Shown here: positions 35,135 through 43,450 of the stretch, in pieces | Layout of the letters: every line of letters starts with the position of its first letter | Numbering within the stretch: position 1 is the stretch's first letter | Source of the DNA: Flammeovirga sp. SJP92 | GTDB taxonomy: Bacteria > Bacteroidota > Bacteroidia > Cytophagales > Flammeovirgaceae | Direction: 5' to 3' | Assembly (NCBI RefSeq): GCF_001583495.1 | Contig: NZ_LQAQ01000020.1 | Location: forward strand, 1-64,000 | Length of the DNA: 64,000 nucleotides | Position numbers and translations under genes: made by a program | The notes under the pieces: generated by a model | Told to the model about the DNA's origin: nothing | What the model saw: the letters and a program-made list of their open reading frames with translations, nothing else | Database searches by the model: none

Positions 35135-35704
35135 TTATTTATCTACTACTCTAAACCATTTACATGCCCTTCTCTCTAGACCTCTGATATAATCAATTTT
35201 CCCATAATTATCTTCAATCCCCTCAGAAGCAAAAAAGCAATGTTTCCTTGATGCACCAACAACACCCTTAAATTGCCATATTTGTCTTCTTGGAATATTT
35301 TGAATGTTATATCTCAACCCTAACCAATCTGCTCCGTGAGTATACCATTCTCCGTCATTCAATGATTTTATAGCATCCTCATAACTCGGGTTATTTATAT
35401 CATCATTTTCTTCTATCTGGGCTCTTTTGGCCATTGCCGCAAAACACAAATTGGCATAGTCAAAAACTTCTTTGTTTTCACCAAGAATAAATTTTGATCC
35501 GGTTGTAGCTAACTCTAATTCCTTTTTTGAAAAAGATAATTCGAATTCATCTCTCATGGTTACTTCGCACAAGTCATCATCCCATGTGTGATGAAAAATT
35601 TTATCAATCCCAAATATTTGGATTCCTGCTTTAATAATTGCTATTGAAACACAATTACCTGTACCACCTTGTTTAAATGCTTTAATTAATTCCTTTGTTT
35701 CCAT
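35135..35704 (-). CDS. Hypothetical protein, possible papain-like cysteine peptidase
   Basis: A 189-aa soluble protein. Near the N-terminus, FKQGGTGNCVSIAIIKAG resembles the Cys-helix start of calpain/papain folds (Q...GxC). A His in ASRKHCFFASEG and a later Asp near DNYGKIDYIRG could complete a triad. No family is recognised, so this is a pattern reading. It lies in the unknown-gene array, after a gap with a strong terminator. Confidence 0.5.
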   Translation of the reverse strand: METKELIKAFKQGGTGNCVSIAIIKAGIQIFGIDKIFHHTWDDDLCEVTMRDEFELSFSKKELELATTGSKFILGENKEVFDYANLCFAAMAKRAQIEENDDINNPSYEDAIKSLNDGEWYTHGADWLGLRYNIQNIPRRQIWQFKGVVGASRKHCFFASEGIEDNYGKIDYIRGLERRACKWFRVVDK

Positions 35705-36043
35705 TGTATATGTTTTACTCTAAGTACTATCATTATCAAAAAATTGAATTCAATCAATCACTTCAACGAAAAAAAACACTTTATCTAAGAGTGTTCGGTT
35801 CTGAAGAGGCATGTATTTTATGAGTTACAAACTATTACCTAGTAACCCAAGTCATTATTTTAAATTTCATTGAGTGTAATATTATATCATTACTCATTCT
35901 TTCATCAAAAGGATGTAACACAAAGAAAAAGATAGGCTAAACTACATGTTCCAACAACCATAATTTCAATTTCGGAAATAGAATCAAGTTTATTTATCTT
36001 TAAATGACATAGTTAGTTACATTTCTTACGTATAACGGTTAGT
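35705..36043. repeat. Gap with a diverged array repeat
   Basis: No gene. GGATGTAACACAAAGAAAAAGATAGGCTAAAC near 35912 parallels CTTATAACATAAAACAAAATAGGCTAACG at 39.69 kb, so a diverged array repeat seems to lie here. TATAACGGTTAG at about 36031 resembles simple-site boundaries seen in some cassette arrays, but no paired site is clear. Confidence 0.35.
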
Positions 36044-36069
36044 ATAAAGGGTGTTTTAACACCCTTTAT
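36044..36069 (-). terminator. Strong hairpin after the gasdermin-like gene
   Basis: ATAAAGGGTGTT-TT-AACACCCTTTAT, a perfect 12-bp stem with a 2-base loop, 22 bases beyond the stop of the gene at 36091. Confidence 0.85.
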
Positions 36070-36090
36070 ACAGTAGTACTTAGCTATATT

Positions 36091-36792
36091 TTAAAAGAAA
36101 TCTCTATTGTCAGTGATTTGCTTTAGATTGCTGAATACACCTCTATCATAATCTATTTTACTGCCTTTAATTGCTATAGGAAAATATCCATTTGTACTGG
36201 CGACCATTTTAAGGCTTGTTTCACTTTCCATACTAAACCCAAGTTCAGCTTTTGCTATTTCATTAAAACTTGCCACCAGATCGGCATCAAGATTAAATGA
36301 AGTTTCGATAACAACTTCGAGGTTTTTGGCAAACATTACACCAGTTAAAATGATGATATTATTTCTATTAGCATTTTTCAAAAGTCTTCGGTTAGAATGA
36401 TTAAAGTCAGCATTACTAAAATACTCTATGAGCTCACCAATAGGGTATTCTTTGGTTATGGCATTATTATAACTAATAGTGACTTTTTTTCCTTTCTTTA
36501 ACTTAGCAGATACTTCTAAGTCACCCATTCCAAGAGTTTCTAAGATATTTTCTAAAACTGATATACCAATGTTGAACGAATACTCATCCTTTTTGGAAGT
36601 ATTTACATCCAAGGCTTCAGCTTGAACCATATTCAAATTATCAGAACTTGAAAAAGCATGAGAAAGATGCTCATAATAAAGCTCAGCTTCATTGAAGGGT
36701 CTTTTTAACCATAATTGTAATGGTTTATGACTTCTTAGCGGACCGTCAATTAGATCGTACCCTTGATGCTTTAAGAATTTTTGTAATGACAT
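36091..36792 (-). CDS. Hypothetical protein, possible bacterial gasdermin-like
   Basis: A 233-aa soluble beta-rich protein. Its pattern (FLKHQGYDLIDGPL, LQLWLKRPFNEAELYY, ISVLENILETLGMG, VTISYNN, FSNADFN, RRLLKNANRNNIIILTGVMF, KIDYDRGVF) matches, as far as I can recall, proteins annotated as bacterial gasdermins. Those are about 250 aa, pore-forming and released by a partner protease. It has no cysteine near the start, which described gasdermins often use for lipidation, and no clear C-terminal inhibitory tail. The next gene on the strand is a possible cysteine peptidase, though a terminator separates them. The call is tentative. Confidence 0.4.
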   Translation of the reverse strand: MSLQKFLKHQGYDLIDGPLRSHKPLQLWLKRPFNEAELYYEHLSHAFSSSDNLNMVQAEALDVNTSKKDEYSFNIGISVLENILETLGMGDLEVSAKLKKGKKVTISYNNAITKEYPIGELIEYFSNADFNHSNRRLLKNANRNNIIILTGVMFAKNLEVVIETSFNLDADLVASFNEIAKAELGFSMESETSLKMVASTNGYFPIAIKGSKIDYDRGVFSNLKQITDNRDFF

Positions 36793-36878
36793 AATTTTGA
36801 TGATTAATTTAAAGTTTAGTATGAATAATTACCACTAATATTCTCTATACACCATTGTGTCATATTAAATATAATTGA

Positions 36879-37050
36879 TTACACCATGGCATATATCTAA
36901 TACACCCTTACACCACAACATCAAGTCTTTAGCTGGTTTTAAAAATAAGTTAGCTTGCTGTTTTAGTTTTCTATGTAAGAGATGCTTCAATATAAGCGCT
37001 TTGTTAATAACATCAAATAAAATGAATGATAAATTTGTATTTCACTTTAG
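36879..37050 (-). repeat. Gene-array repeat, copy R1
   Basis: About 172 bp closely matching 41808-41993: ACACCATGGCATATATCTA, TCAAGTCTTTAGCT, AGCTTGCTGTTTTAG, AATATAAGCGCTTTGTTAATAACATCAAA and a TTTGTATTTCA end. It starts 23 bases after the stop of the upstream gene (minus-strand sense). Confidence 0.8.
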
Positions 37051-37072
37051 AAAAAATTACATACGATACTCG

Positions 37073-38035
37073 TTAGTCATTTTTGATTACTGCTCCGCCC
37101 CATTCTACTAGGACTGATCCTTTTCTTTGGATCTTCGGTAATTTTGATTCAGGCAATGAGCCAATGTTCTTTTTTGATGCTTTTTTAAACTCCATGTACA
37201 CTCTTAGGTGAGTGTCAAATTGGGGAACACAGGAGATAAAGGCTGTGTTATCTATATTGTCGTTGATTCTGAAATGGATGAAGCTGATTTCATTTTTATT
37301 CAATTCGGGTAGCCAATAGGCAATGAAATCGTTGGCTTCTCTGTCTGTTAGTCCGATGTGACTGAGTTTAGATTGTAAAAACGGTATGTAATCTGCTCGC
37401 CTTACATAAAAACCTGATTTGTAATCGTAGTGTTCTTTACTGAATGTATAGGTTCCATCCCAAAATAAGTATTCATGTTCTCTTCCATCCTTTGTGTCTA
37501 TTAGTTTTCCGTCAGGAGAGGCTTTCACTGTCCAGCCTTTATCGTATTTTGGATAGGTATTCAGTAATTTACCTTTAAAATCTAATGTCAATTGAACGGT
37601 TTGTTCTTTTTCTGGATAGAGATAGATGATCGGTTTTGCTATAAGCACCGGAATATCATCCACCATTACAGAGAAATTCCTTTGAGATAAAGTATCGAGC
37701 TTGATAATATAATTGGAAGACAAATGCCTGCTGTAAAATTCAAGGTATTTATATCTCTTCAACTGTTTTTGACGTATCGTGAATTTGAAATTGTTGCTTT
37801 CTTTCGCTTTGAAGATCTTCTTTTGGACCGCATCCTGTTTTAAAGATTTTAAGAGATAAACTTTAAACTTCTTCAATGCAAGAGTATCCGTTTGTTCGGG
37901 CGTATCAAAGTTTATAAACGTTCTTTTTCCATAAAATACCTGACCGGTAAGCGTCATCTCTTCTTGTGCTTGCACTTTGCCTGAAAATGCAATGATAAAG
38001 CAGAACAGTGGGAATAGTATTAATTTTGATTTCAT
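37073..38035 (-). CDS. Exported conserved hypothetical protein (KPIIYLYPEKE family)
   Basis: A 320-aa protein from the ATG at 38035, with signal peptide (MKSKLILFPLFCFIIAFSG). The middle carries the conserved block KPIIYLYPEKEQTVQLTL, YPKYDKGWTVKASPDG and EYLFWDG, known from many uncharacterised bacterial secreted or lipoproteins. I moved the start downstream of the longer frame because the upstream codons lie in a mobile-element relative. Function is unknown. Confidence 0.75.
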   Translation of the reverse strand: MKSKLILFPLFCFIIAFSGKVQAQEEMTLTGQVFYGKRTFINFDTPEQTDTLALKKFKVYLLKSLKQDAVQKKIFKAKESNNFKFTIRQKQLKRYKYLEFYSRHLSSNYIIKLDTLSQRNFSVMVDDIPVLIAKPIIYLYPEKEQTVQLTLDFKGKLLNTYPKYDKGWTVKASPDGKLIDTKDGREHEYLFWDGTYTFSKEHYDYKSGFYVRRADYIPFLQSKLSHIGLTDREANDFIAYWLPELNKNEISFIHFRINDNIDNTAFISCVPQFDTHLRVYMEFKKASKKNIGSLPESKLPKIQRKGSVLVEWGGAVIKND

Positions 38036-38052
38036 AAAAATGATAAGTGTAC

Positions 38053-38194
38053 GTACTAAGACAAAATTATTTAATCCTGATTCCAATTTTTGTTTTGAGA
38101 TTCCTCCCTTAAAAAAACGGTCAATAGAACCACTATTTATTCATTTTTTTGAGTCGCACTCACAAGAAATTATCAATTATTTTGGCTTAGTACT
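38053..38194. mobile_element. Diverged relative of the TIR-bearing element
   Basis: Ends GTACTAAGACAAAATTAT and GGCTTAGTAC match the element ends. The centre keeps CGGTCAATAGAACCACTATT. It sits 17 bases upstream of the signal-peptide start at 38035, so it may now be part of that gene's promoter. Confidence 0.65.
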
Positions 38195-38239
38195 CAGTAT
38201 TTGAAAAATCCCTACAGCATCACACTAAATTCTTTCATT

Positions 38240-38330
38240 CACCTCAATTCGTTTGCTTGTTGCTTTAGTTTTCTACAGAGGATGCTTGAATTTAAATATT
38301 TTATACATAACACAAAATAAAACACTCCGC
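38240..38330 (-). repeat. Gene-array repeat, copy R2
   Basis: TTCGTTTGCTTGTTGCTTTAG, GAGGATGCTTGAATTTAAAT and CATAACACAAAATAAAACA align with R4 and R6. It begins 34 bases after the stop at 38364. Confidence 0.7.
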
Positions 38331-38363
38331 AAATTAAAAGACAACTCCTTATTAATAAGTAGT

Positions 38364-39587
38364 CTAATCACAACCTGTTACACCACCACCGTACATTTTA
38401 TAACTCTTCCAATCCGGATATTTTAAATAAGTAGAAATCCCTCCATAATTCTTATTTACAAATCCCAATATGTTATGTGTTGTTCCATTGATGTAAAAAG
38501 GTGAAAATTCAAAATGAGCCAGTTCTTCAAAATCATCGATAAAATCAATGGTATCACTTTTATTATTCCAAACAGCAAAAACATTTGTGTAAAAGAGTCC
38601 ATCTTGTTGAAAGTAACAGTAATCACCGTAAATGACATTCATAAAAACAAAAGTGGTATCACCTAATGTCAATTGTTTGCTTTGTTTATCAATAGGAGGT
38701 TTTGGGGGATCATAGTCGTCCTCTAATTTTTTCATCGATTGAACCAATAGAGAATCATATTCGGTCATTTTGGGATGGTGCATCAACTTTTGAAAAGCTT
38801 CTTCCGTAATATCATCGTCTTCACCTTCTGTATTCCAAGTGAAATGGAAATCATTTTGCAAGTGTGCCACAGCTCCTTCCATATCAGGATCTAAATCTAG
38901 TTTTGCGGCAATTGTCATACGTCCCGTACTCATCAACTCTTTGGCGATATCAATTTCTGACCAATTTTCATTCTGCCAACGTACAATGTATCCCCAATAA
39001 GGAGTTGCAATATTGACAGCCAAAAACTCCTCAATTTTTGCTTTCGTTTGACGGCCGTCCCTATCGTAAACCACAAAATCTTTTCCCCTTAAATAGCTTA
39101 ATTGAGCCGGCAGTTTTTTCTGATCAAATTTAGCTTTCACGAGGAATGCCTCAACTTCAACACCTTCATAACCGATCACCTCCGTTACCTCATCCACTTC
39201 AAACGTTGTCAGCATATACTTCCCACCCATAATAATAAAATGATTATCCAGAATGTAGGCATCTGTATCTTTATATTTCCCTGAATACTTTACATAACTT
39301 TTAAACCCTTGCTGATTTAAATCCTTGGATTGAGCCTTTGCCTGTTGTTGCGTTTCATGGGTTAAGACATTAATATACCAACCAGGATTGAGATTGTCGT
39401 ATACTGAGGAATTCAAAATTTGCGTCTTAAAGTCATAACGTTTCTGAGATAGGACAGCGTCCTGCAAATTGTCCGCACCACTGAGTATCACCAACCATTT
39501 CTCATTCACATTTTCAACTTGTGCATACGCCACAGTATTCAAAAGAATGATAAACCATGTAATAATCACTTTCATTTTACTTTTCAT
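38364..39587 (-). CDS. Exported hypothetical protein with SPOR-like N-terminal region
   Basis: A 407-aa protein with signal peptide (KVIITWFIILLNTVAYAQ). Residues about 28-105 (KWLVILSGADN, PGWYINVLTHETQQQAKA, GFKSYVKYSG) resemble SPOR peptidoglycan-binding repeats. The rest is unrecognised, with an acidic linker (EGEDDDITEEAF) and a GYVGGG-like end (YGGGVTGCD). Probably periplasmic. Confidence 0.6.
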   Translation of the reverse strand: MKSKMKVIITWFIILLNTVAYAQVENVNEKWLVILSGADNLQDAVLSQKRYDFKTQILNSSVYDNLNPGWYINVLTHETQQQAKAQSKDLNQQGFKSYVKYSGKYKDTDAYILDNHFIIMGGKYMLTTFEVDEVTEVIGYEGVEVEAFLVKAKFDQKKLPAQLSYLRGKDFVVYDRDGRQTKAKIEEFLAVNIATPYWGYIVRWQNENWSEIDIAKELMSTGRMTIAAKLDLDPDMEGAVAHLQNDFHFTWNTEGEDDDITEEAFQKLMHHPKMTEYDSLLVQSMKKLEDDYDPPKPPIDKQSKQLTLGDTTFVFMNVIYGDYCYFQQDGLFYTNVFAVWNNKSDTIDFIDDFEELAHFEFSPFYINGTTHNILGFVNKNYGGISTYLKYPDWKSYKMYGGGVTGCD

Positions 39588-39628
39588 CGTTTGCCTGCTT
39601 TAGTTCTTACTTTATCACACCTATTAAA

Positions 39629-39717
39629 AACAATATCTTCTTGCTGTGTTTAGTTTTTATAGGCATTAGCTGAAGGTAAATCATTTACTTATAACATAAA
39701 ACAAAATAGGCTAACGA
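39629..39717 (-). repeat. Gene-array repeat, copy R3 (diverged)
   Basis: ATCTTCTTGCTGTGTTTAG and ACTTATAACATAAAACAAAAT keep the order seen in the other copies. At the right end CTAACGAAAGAG mirrors TTTCGTTAAT nearer the previous stop, a short inverted pair. Confidence 0.55.
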
Positions 39718-39792
39718 AAGAGATTTTTATATGAGTTTTAAACTTATTTAAAATAGGGTTACTACTTATTTCGTTAATAGCAAAACTGAATA

Positions 39793-40509
39793 TTAGTTAC
39801 AAGACTTTAATCGTTCTATTTGATTTTTTTGTTCCTCCCTTACGTATATTTCCAGTTTTTCATTATCAAGCTTCCCATCGGCTTTGCGTTCAAGGTTTTC
39901 TAAGTGGTCTACAATAGAAGGTTCGTTATCAATAAACTTACTTAATGGATATACCGGAATTTCCCTATCAAATTCCAATAAGAGCATCTGATGCATAGAT
40001 GACCAAATTGTTTTGATTCCTCTTCGACCCCAATATCGATCATCCTTTGTATGATTAGTTGAAAACCTTAGCCAGGTTATAATTTTTGAAATATCCTTTA
40101 AGTTTTCATAAGGATATAAACCTACTGAATACTTTGGTCCAATATTACTAAAAACTCCCCTTAAAGAATCTATTACTATTGATAGGTCTTTTTGTGTTGC
40201 TGCAAAATCTTGATCAGTTGGATTACTTAAGTGAGTGTATTGAATTGATTGTTGAACAGCAGGTATTAAAATAGCCCACAGCTCTCTGAGTGCAGACAAA
40301 TAACTAGCTCTCCTTTGGAAACAAAAACCTAACCACGCAGCAGGAATAGCAATTACAAAAGGTACCAAATCTTTAAAGGTTTGATAAACCACATTTACAC
40401 TTCCAACCTTATCAGGAAATAGTATTCTTAAACAAATTCCTACAATAACTGCACATGAATAGAAACATACTACAATAACAGTCCACTTACGTAATGTTTT
40501 CCGTGTCAT
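39793..40509 (-). CDS. Hypothetical membrane protein, 238 aa
   Basis: Two N-terminal membrane helices (WTVIVVCFYSCAVIVGICL and LVPFVIAIPAAWLGFCF) and a long soluble C-terminal part rich in charged residues (HLENLERKADGKLDNEKLE). No family recognised. It is one of the single-gene units in the array. Confidence 0.6.
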   Translation of the reverse strand: MTRKTLRKWTVIVVCFYSCAVIVGICLRILFPDKVGSVNVVYQTFKDLVPFVIAIPAAWLGFCFQRRASYLSALRELWAILIPAVQQSIQYTHLSNPTDQDFAATQKDLSIVIDSLRGVFSNIGPKYSVGLYPYENLKDISKIITWLRFSTNHTKDDRYWGRRGIKTIWSSMHQMLLLEFDREIPVYPLSKFIDNEPSIVDHLENLERKADGKLDNEKLEIYVREEQKNQIERLKSCN

Positions 40510-40554
40510 ATCAACATATTTAGTTTTAGATAAGATGAGGAATCTCTCACACTA

Positions 40555-40690
40555 AGACTTTAGCTAAATTCAAAATTATGTTCGCTTGTTATTTTAGTTT
40601 TTTGTAAGAGATATTTGAATTTAAAAAATTAATGAATAACACAAAACAAAACGAATTCAGAATTTGTATTTCGTTTTCAACTCACAAACA
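40555..40690 (-). repeat. Gene-array repeat, copy R4
   Basis: GACTTTAGCTAAATTCAAAA, TTCGCTTGTTATTTTAG, TTTTTTGTAAGAGATATTTG, AATAACACAAAACAAAACGAA and TTTGTATTTCGTTTTCAA. The remaining 196 bases up to the next gene show nothing. Confidence 0.8.
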
Positions 40691-40886
40691 GATATAAATT
40701 GCTTTTAAGAGGTGAAAAATGTGTATTCTAGCTAACTTTTGGAAAAAAAGTATAAGATAGGAGAGAATGGGGAAATCAGTTAGGAGAATTATGATAAGAA
40801 TGCTTAGCCTCTATTTTCTTAAAACTTGATCCACTGTCCCAGCATTTATTTACGAGACAGCTTTTTTATCTAGTAAGTCATTTTAT

Positions 40887-41750
40887 TCAAATTTCAAATA
40901 TCCTAATCTCAACTCCTTCGGGTAGAATTGAAAATTTAGATTTTATTTTTTGTAATCTGTTTTCTAAAATATTGCGGTATCCACTTTGAACTCCTATTGC
41001 AAATACAATATTTATTTTTTTGTTCTTAAAGTTCCCCTCATTAACAATAAAAACATCTTTCATAAGTTGCTCTGCTCTATTTTGAAAACCTTTTCCTATT
41101 AACCCAAACGGAGGATTCTTTACATCGATGAATGTGATTTTGTTTTGCTTTTCGTTCACTCCATCAATTGTAATTGGAGAAGAGTTTTGAAAATTTATTG
41201 ATACATTTCTTTTAACAGGACTACCTAATTCTAATTCAATACTATCAAGTATTGTATTTTCAACATTAAGATATTGTTCTTGAATATTCTTTGCGGTATT
41301 TGAAGCAAGGTCAACAAGATTTTTTATATTGACACTGTTATTCTTTTCATCAGATATTTTAATATTATTATTTTCCTCAATCTGAGTTTTTTCCTCTTCG
41401 TTCAATTCTTCTGTTACATCTAATTCTTGAGATATTTTAAATCCTTGATAAGCACCTGGTAAATAAGAAACCACAAAGTTATTTTCATCTTTAAAGTTAT
41501 TTTCATCTTTATAGTCACCTGGGCCATATAACTTTTTGTGATGATATACTACTAAGTACAAGAATGCTACTAATACGATGATAGGAAATAACACCAAAAA
41601 ACTTATTAATATAAACCTTTCTGTCTCTCCCAAACATTTCGTGGATGTCATTACAATTGAACTACAACCATAAATAAGACTAATAAATAGACCAATTATA
41701 CCAAGAGGGTTTTTAGTAAATCCGACAGCGTTTGTCATGAATTCTTTCAT
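40887..41750 (-). CDS. Membrane-anchored protein with possible PDDEXK-like C-terminus
   Basis: A 287-aa protein from the ATG at 41750. Two membrane helices (PLGIIGLFISLIYGCSSIV and FILISFLVLFPIIVLVAFLY) are followed by a soluble part. KDENNF occurs twice in a row, encoded by a perfect 18-bp tandem duplication at 41476-41511. The C-terminal region ITIDGVNEKQ, KITFIDVKNPPFG and IVFAIGVQSG resembles a restriction-type D...D-x-K core, so a nuclease is possible. No family call. Confidence 0.5.
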   Translation of the reverse strand: MKEFMTNAVGFTKNPLGIIGLFISLIYGCSSIVMTSTKCLGETERFILISFLVLFPIIVLVAFLYLVVYHHKKLYGPGDYKDENNFKDENNFVVSYLPGAYQGFKISQELDVTEELNEEEKTQIEENNNIKISDEKNNSVNIKNLVDLASNTAKNIQEQYLNVENTILDSIELELGSPVKRNVSINFQNSSPITIDGVNEKQNKITFIDVKNPPFGLIGKGFQNRAEQLMKDVFIVNEGNFKNKKINIVFAIGVQSGYRNILENRLQKIKSKFSILPEGVEIRIFEI

Positions 41751-41807
41751 AATCTTATAATGCCTATAAAAATTAGATAAACACCACAATGCGACTTTAA
41801 TATATTT

Positions 41808-41993
41808 TACACCATGGCATGCATATCTATTATTAATAATCCTTACACCAATACACCAAGTCTTTAGCTAAATTTCAAAATATATTTGCTTGCTGTTTTA
41901 GTTTTTTTGTAAGAGATGTTTCAATATAAGCGCTTTGTTAATAACATCAAACAAAACGATTTGAAAAATTTGTATTTCATTTTCAATTCGTGA
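41808..41993 (-). repeat. Gene-array repeat, copy R5
   Basis: Highly similar to R1 over about 170 bp, including ACACCATGGCAT, ACACCAAGTCTTTAGCTAAA and AATATAAGCGCTTTGTTAATAACATCAAA. The gap on to 42150 is otherwise featureless. Confidence 0.85.
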
Positions 41994-42150
41994 GCAAATG
42001 CAATTTTATTTTGAAAGAGCGGAAAATGAGAAGCTTGAACTAACTTTTAGAAAGTTGGGGCATAAAAAAATCCCAGAGAAGGGACGGAGATAAGGAAGAA
42101 TAAGAAATCAGTTAGAGAAATTGGGGTGTGAAAGGGGAATTAAGCGACGT

Positions 42151-42720
42151 TTAGACGCACTTCTTCTGTTCCAATGTGTTGATTGGGTTTTTCCAGAGGG
42201 TAAATGGTGTTGCTTCTTTGATCAGTTCACGCATCCAATAGTATTTTGGACCGGGTTGGAGTTCTTGTACTCTTATAAGGCGGAAATGCTCCATCCAAAG
42301 ATCGTAGTATTCCCAATCGTCTTGGTGATGGTAATACTTTTTGCCGATGCGATAGGCGTACCATTTTTTAAGATAGACAAAGTCATAGTCTTTGCCTTTC
42401 AGTTTGAGGTCATAATACTGATCTGAAAGCCAATAGATATATTTTCTTTCGGCGTAGAGTTCGTATTTGTTTTTTCGGTAGGGATGCGGTGTAAAGGGGT
42501 TCTTCTTTTTGGAACCTACCCACTTTTTTCGGGCGAGGTACAACTTATGAGCGTACTCTGCATTGTATTTTTTGGTTACAGGATGCGTATTGCGTTTGAG
42601 CTCGCGGTAAATGGTGGAAGGCGAGACTTCCAAGCCCTCTGCAATTTCTGCAACGGTAAACCGCTTGTCTTCGATTAAGCTTTGGATCACTTTTCTATGG
42701 TAGAGTTGAAGGTTTTTCAT
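42151..42720 (-). CDS. IS30-type HTH protein without transposase core
   Basis: A 189-aa protein. The N-terminus has an IS30-like helix-turn-helix: FTVAEIAEGLEVSPSTIYRE followed by LKRN. The remaining ~140 residues are rich in Tyr, Lys and Trp (RKYIYWLSDQYYDLKLKGKD, YAYRIGKKYYHHQDDWEYY) and lack the DDE catalytic core of IS30. It may be a domesticated transposase domain turned DNA-binding regulator. A 37-aa ORF ends 5 bases before its start. Confidence 0.65.
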   Translation of the reverse strand: MKNLQLYHRKVIQSLIEDKRFTVAEIAEGLEVSPSTIYRELKRNTHPVTKKYNAEYAHKLYLARKKWVGSKKKNPFTPHPYRKNKYELYAERKYIYWLSDQYYDLKLKGKDYDFVYLKKWYAYRIGKKYYHHQDDWEYYDLWMEHFRLIRVQELQPGPKYYWMRELIKEATPFTLWKNPINTLEQKKCV

Positions 42721-42725
42721 CGTTG

Positions 42726-42839
42726 TTAGTCTTTAGGACGAGAATGTTGAGTATCGCCTTTTACAACTTCGGCTTTGGAACTTATGAGTACTGATACGTT
42801 CGGATCGTTAAGCGTATCGTAAAAATTAATAGTTTGCAT
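42726..42839 (-). CDS. Small ORF upstream of the HTH gene, 37 aa
   Basis: A 37-codon frame reading MQTINFYDTLNDPNVSVLIS and then SKAEVVKGDTQHSRPKD. It stops 5 bases before the ATG of the HTH protein and has AGAAAG upstream as a possible ribosome site. The position suggests translational coupling. No family is known, and it could be chance. Confidence 0.45.
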   Translation of the reverse strand: MQTINFYDTLNDPNVSVLISSKAEVVKGDTQHSRPKD

Positions 42840-43088
42840 AGTTGCTTTCTTATAGAATTATTTAGCAGATTTTGGTTGTATAAATTTTGCGAAATATTCT
42901 TCTAAAGCTCACAATTTGTGCTTCATAAACTGACATTATCTTTATTGATGAATAATTTTTATTGGGAAAATGATAAGCGGTTGGGTATTAATATAAGCTT
43001 TGCTCTAAAAAAAAGAATAGCTCGCAGTGACACCTAATGGTAGACTCTACGAACTATTACATTATTAATCAACCTAGTTATTTGCTTT
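42840..43088. other. AT-rich gap upstream of the small ORF
   Basis: About 250 bases with no gene; probably the promoter region of the HTH unit. Next to it lies a mobile element. Confidence 0.3.
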
Positions 43089-43251
43089 TAAGTACAAAGT
43101 CAAAAATAAATCATAGTTAATTCTAATTTATTTTTTGTGAGTACGACGCTAAAAAACGTATTAATAGTGGTTCTATTAAAAGTTTTTTGAAGGAAGTAAT
43201 CGCAAAACAATAAATAGAATTAGTATGAGATAATTTTGAATTTGTACTTAA
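43089..43251 (+). mobile_element. 163-bp TIR-bearing MITE-like element, copy B
   Basis: Nearly identical to copy A at 29137-29300 in the same orientation (TAAGTACAAAGTCAAAA at the left, TTTTGAATTTGTACTTAA at the right). The high similarity suggests recent movement. Confidence 0.85.
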
Positions 43252-43284
43252 GTACTGTGACAAAAGAAATTGAACAATAATTAC

Positions 43285-43421
43285 GTGCACCATGACTGAA
43301 GTCATGGGCTAGTGATACTGACTCCGACAACACTAAAGTGTTGCCTCCGTAATCAACCTTCAAGACTTCAGTCTTGGTTAGGTTGCTGTATCACCTGCCC
43401 ATAGTTTTAACTATGGTGCAC
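43285..43421 (-). repeat. Four-hairpin REP/MITE-like element, copy 3 (inverted)
   Basis: Reverse complement of copy 1: GTGCACCATGACTGAAGTCATG at the left and CATAGTTTTAACTATGGTGCAC at the right, with ACACTAAAGTGTT and AAGACTTCAGTCTT between. It lies directly downstream of the hydrolase gene at 43451. Confidence 0.85.
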
Positions 43422-43450
43422 GAAACACCCGTTTTCATTTGTCCTAGTAC

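Noticed and set aside
35135-36792. Single operon of gasdermin-like gene and peptidase
   Set aside because: A strong terminator hairpin at 36044-36069 and about 390 bases separate them, so a shared transcript is unlikely even if they work together.
42151-42720. Intact IS30 insertion sequence
   Set aside because: Only the HTH is present; there is no DDE core and no terminal inverted repeats were found around it.
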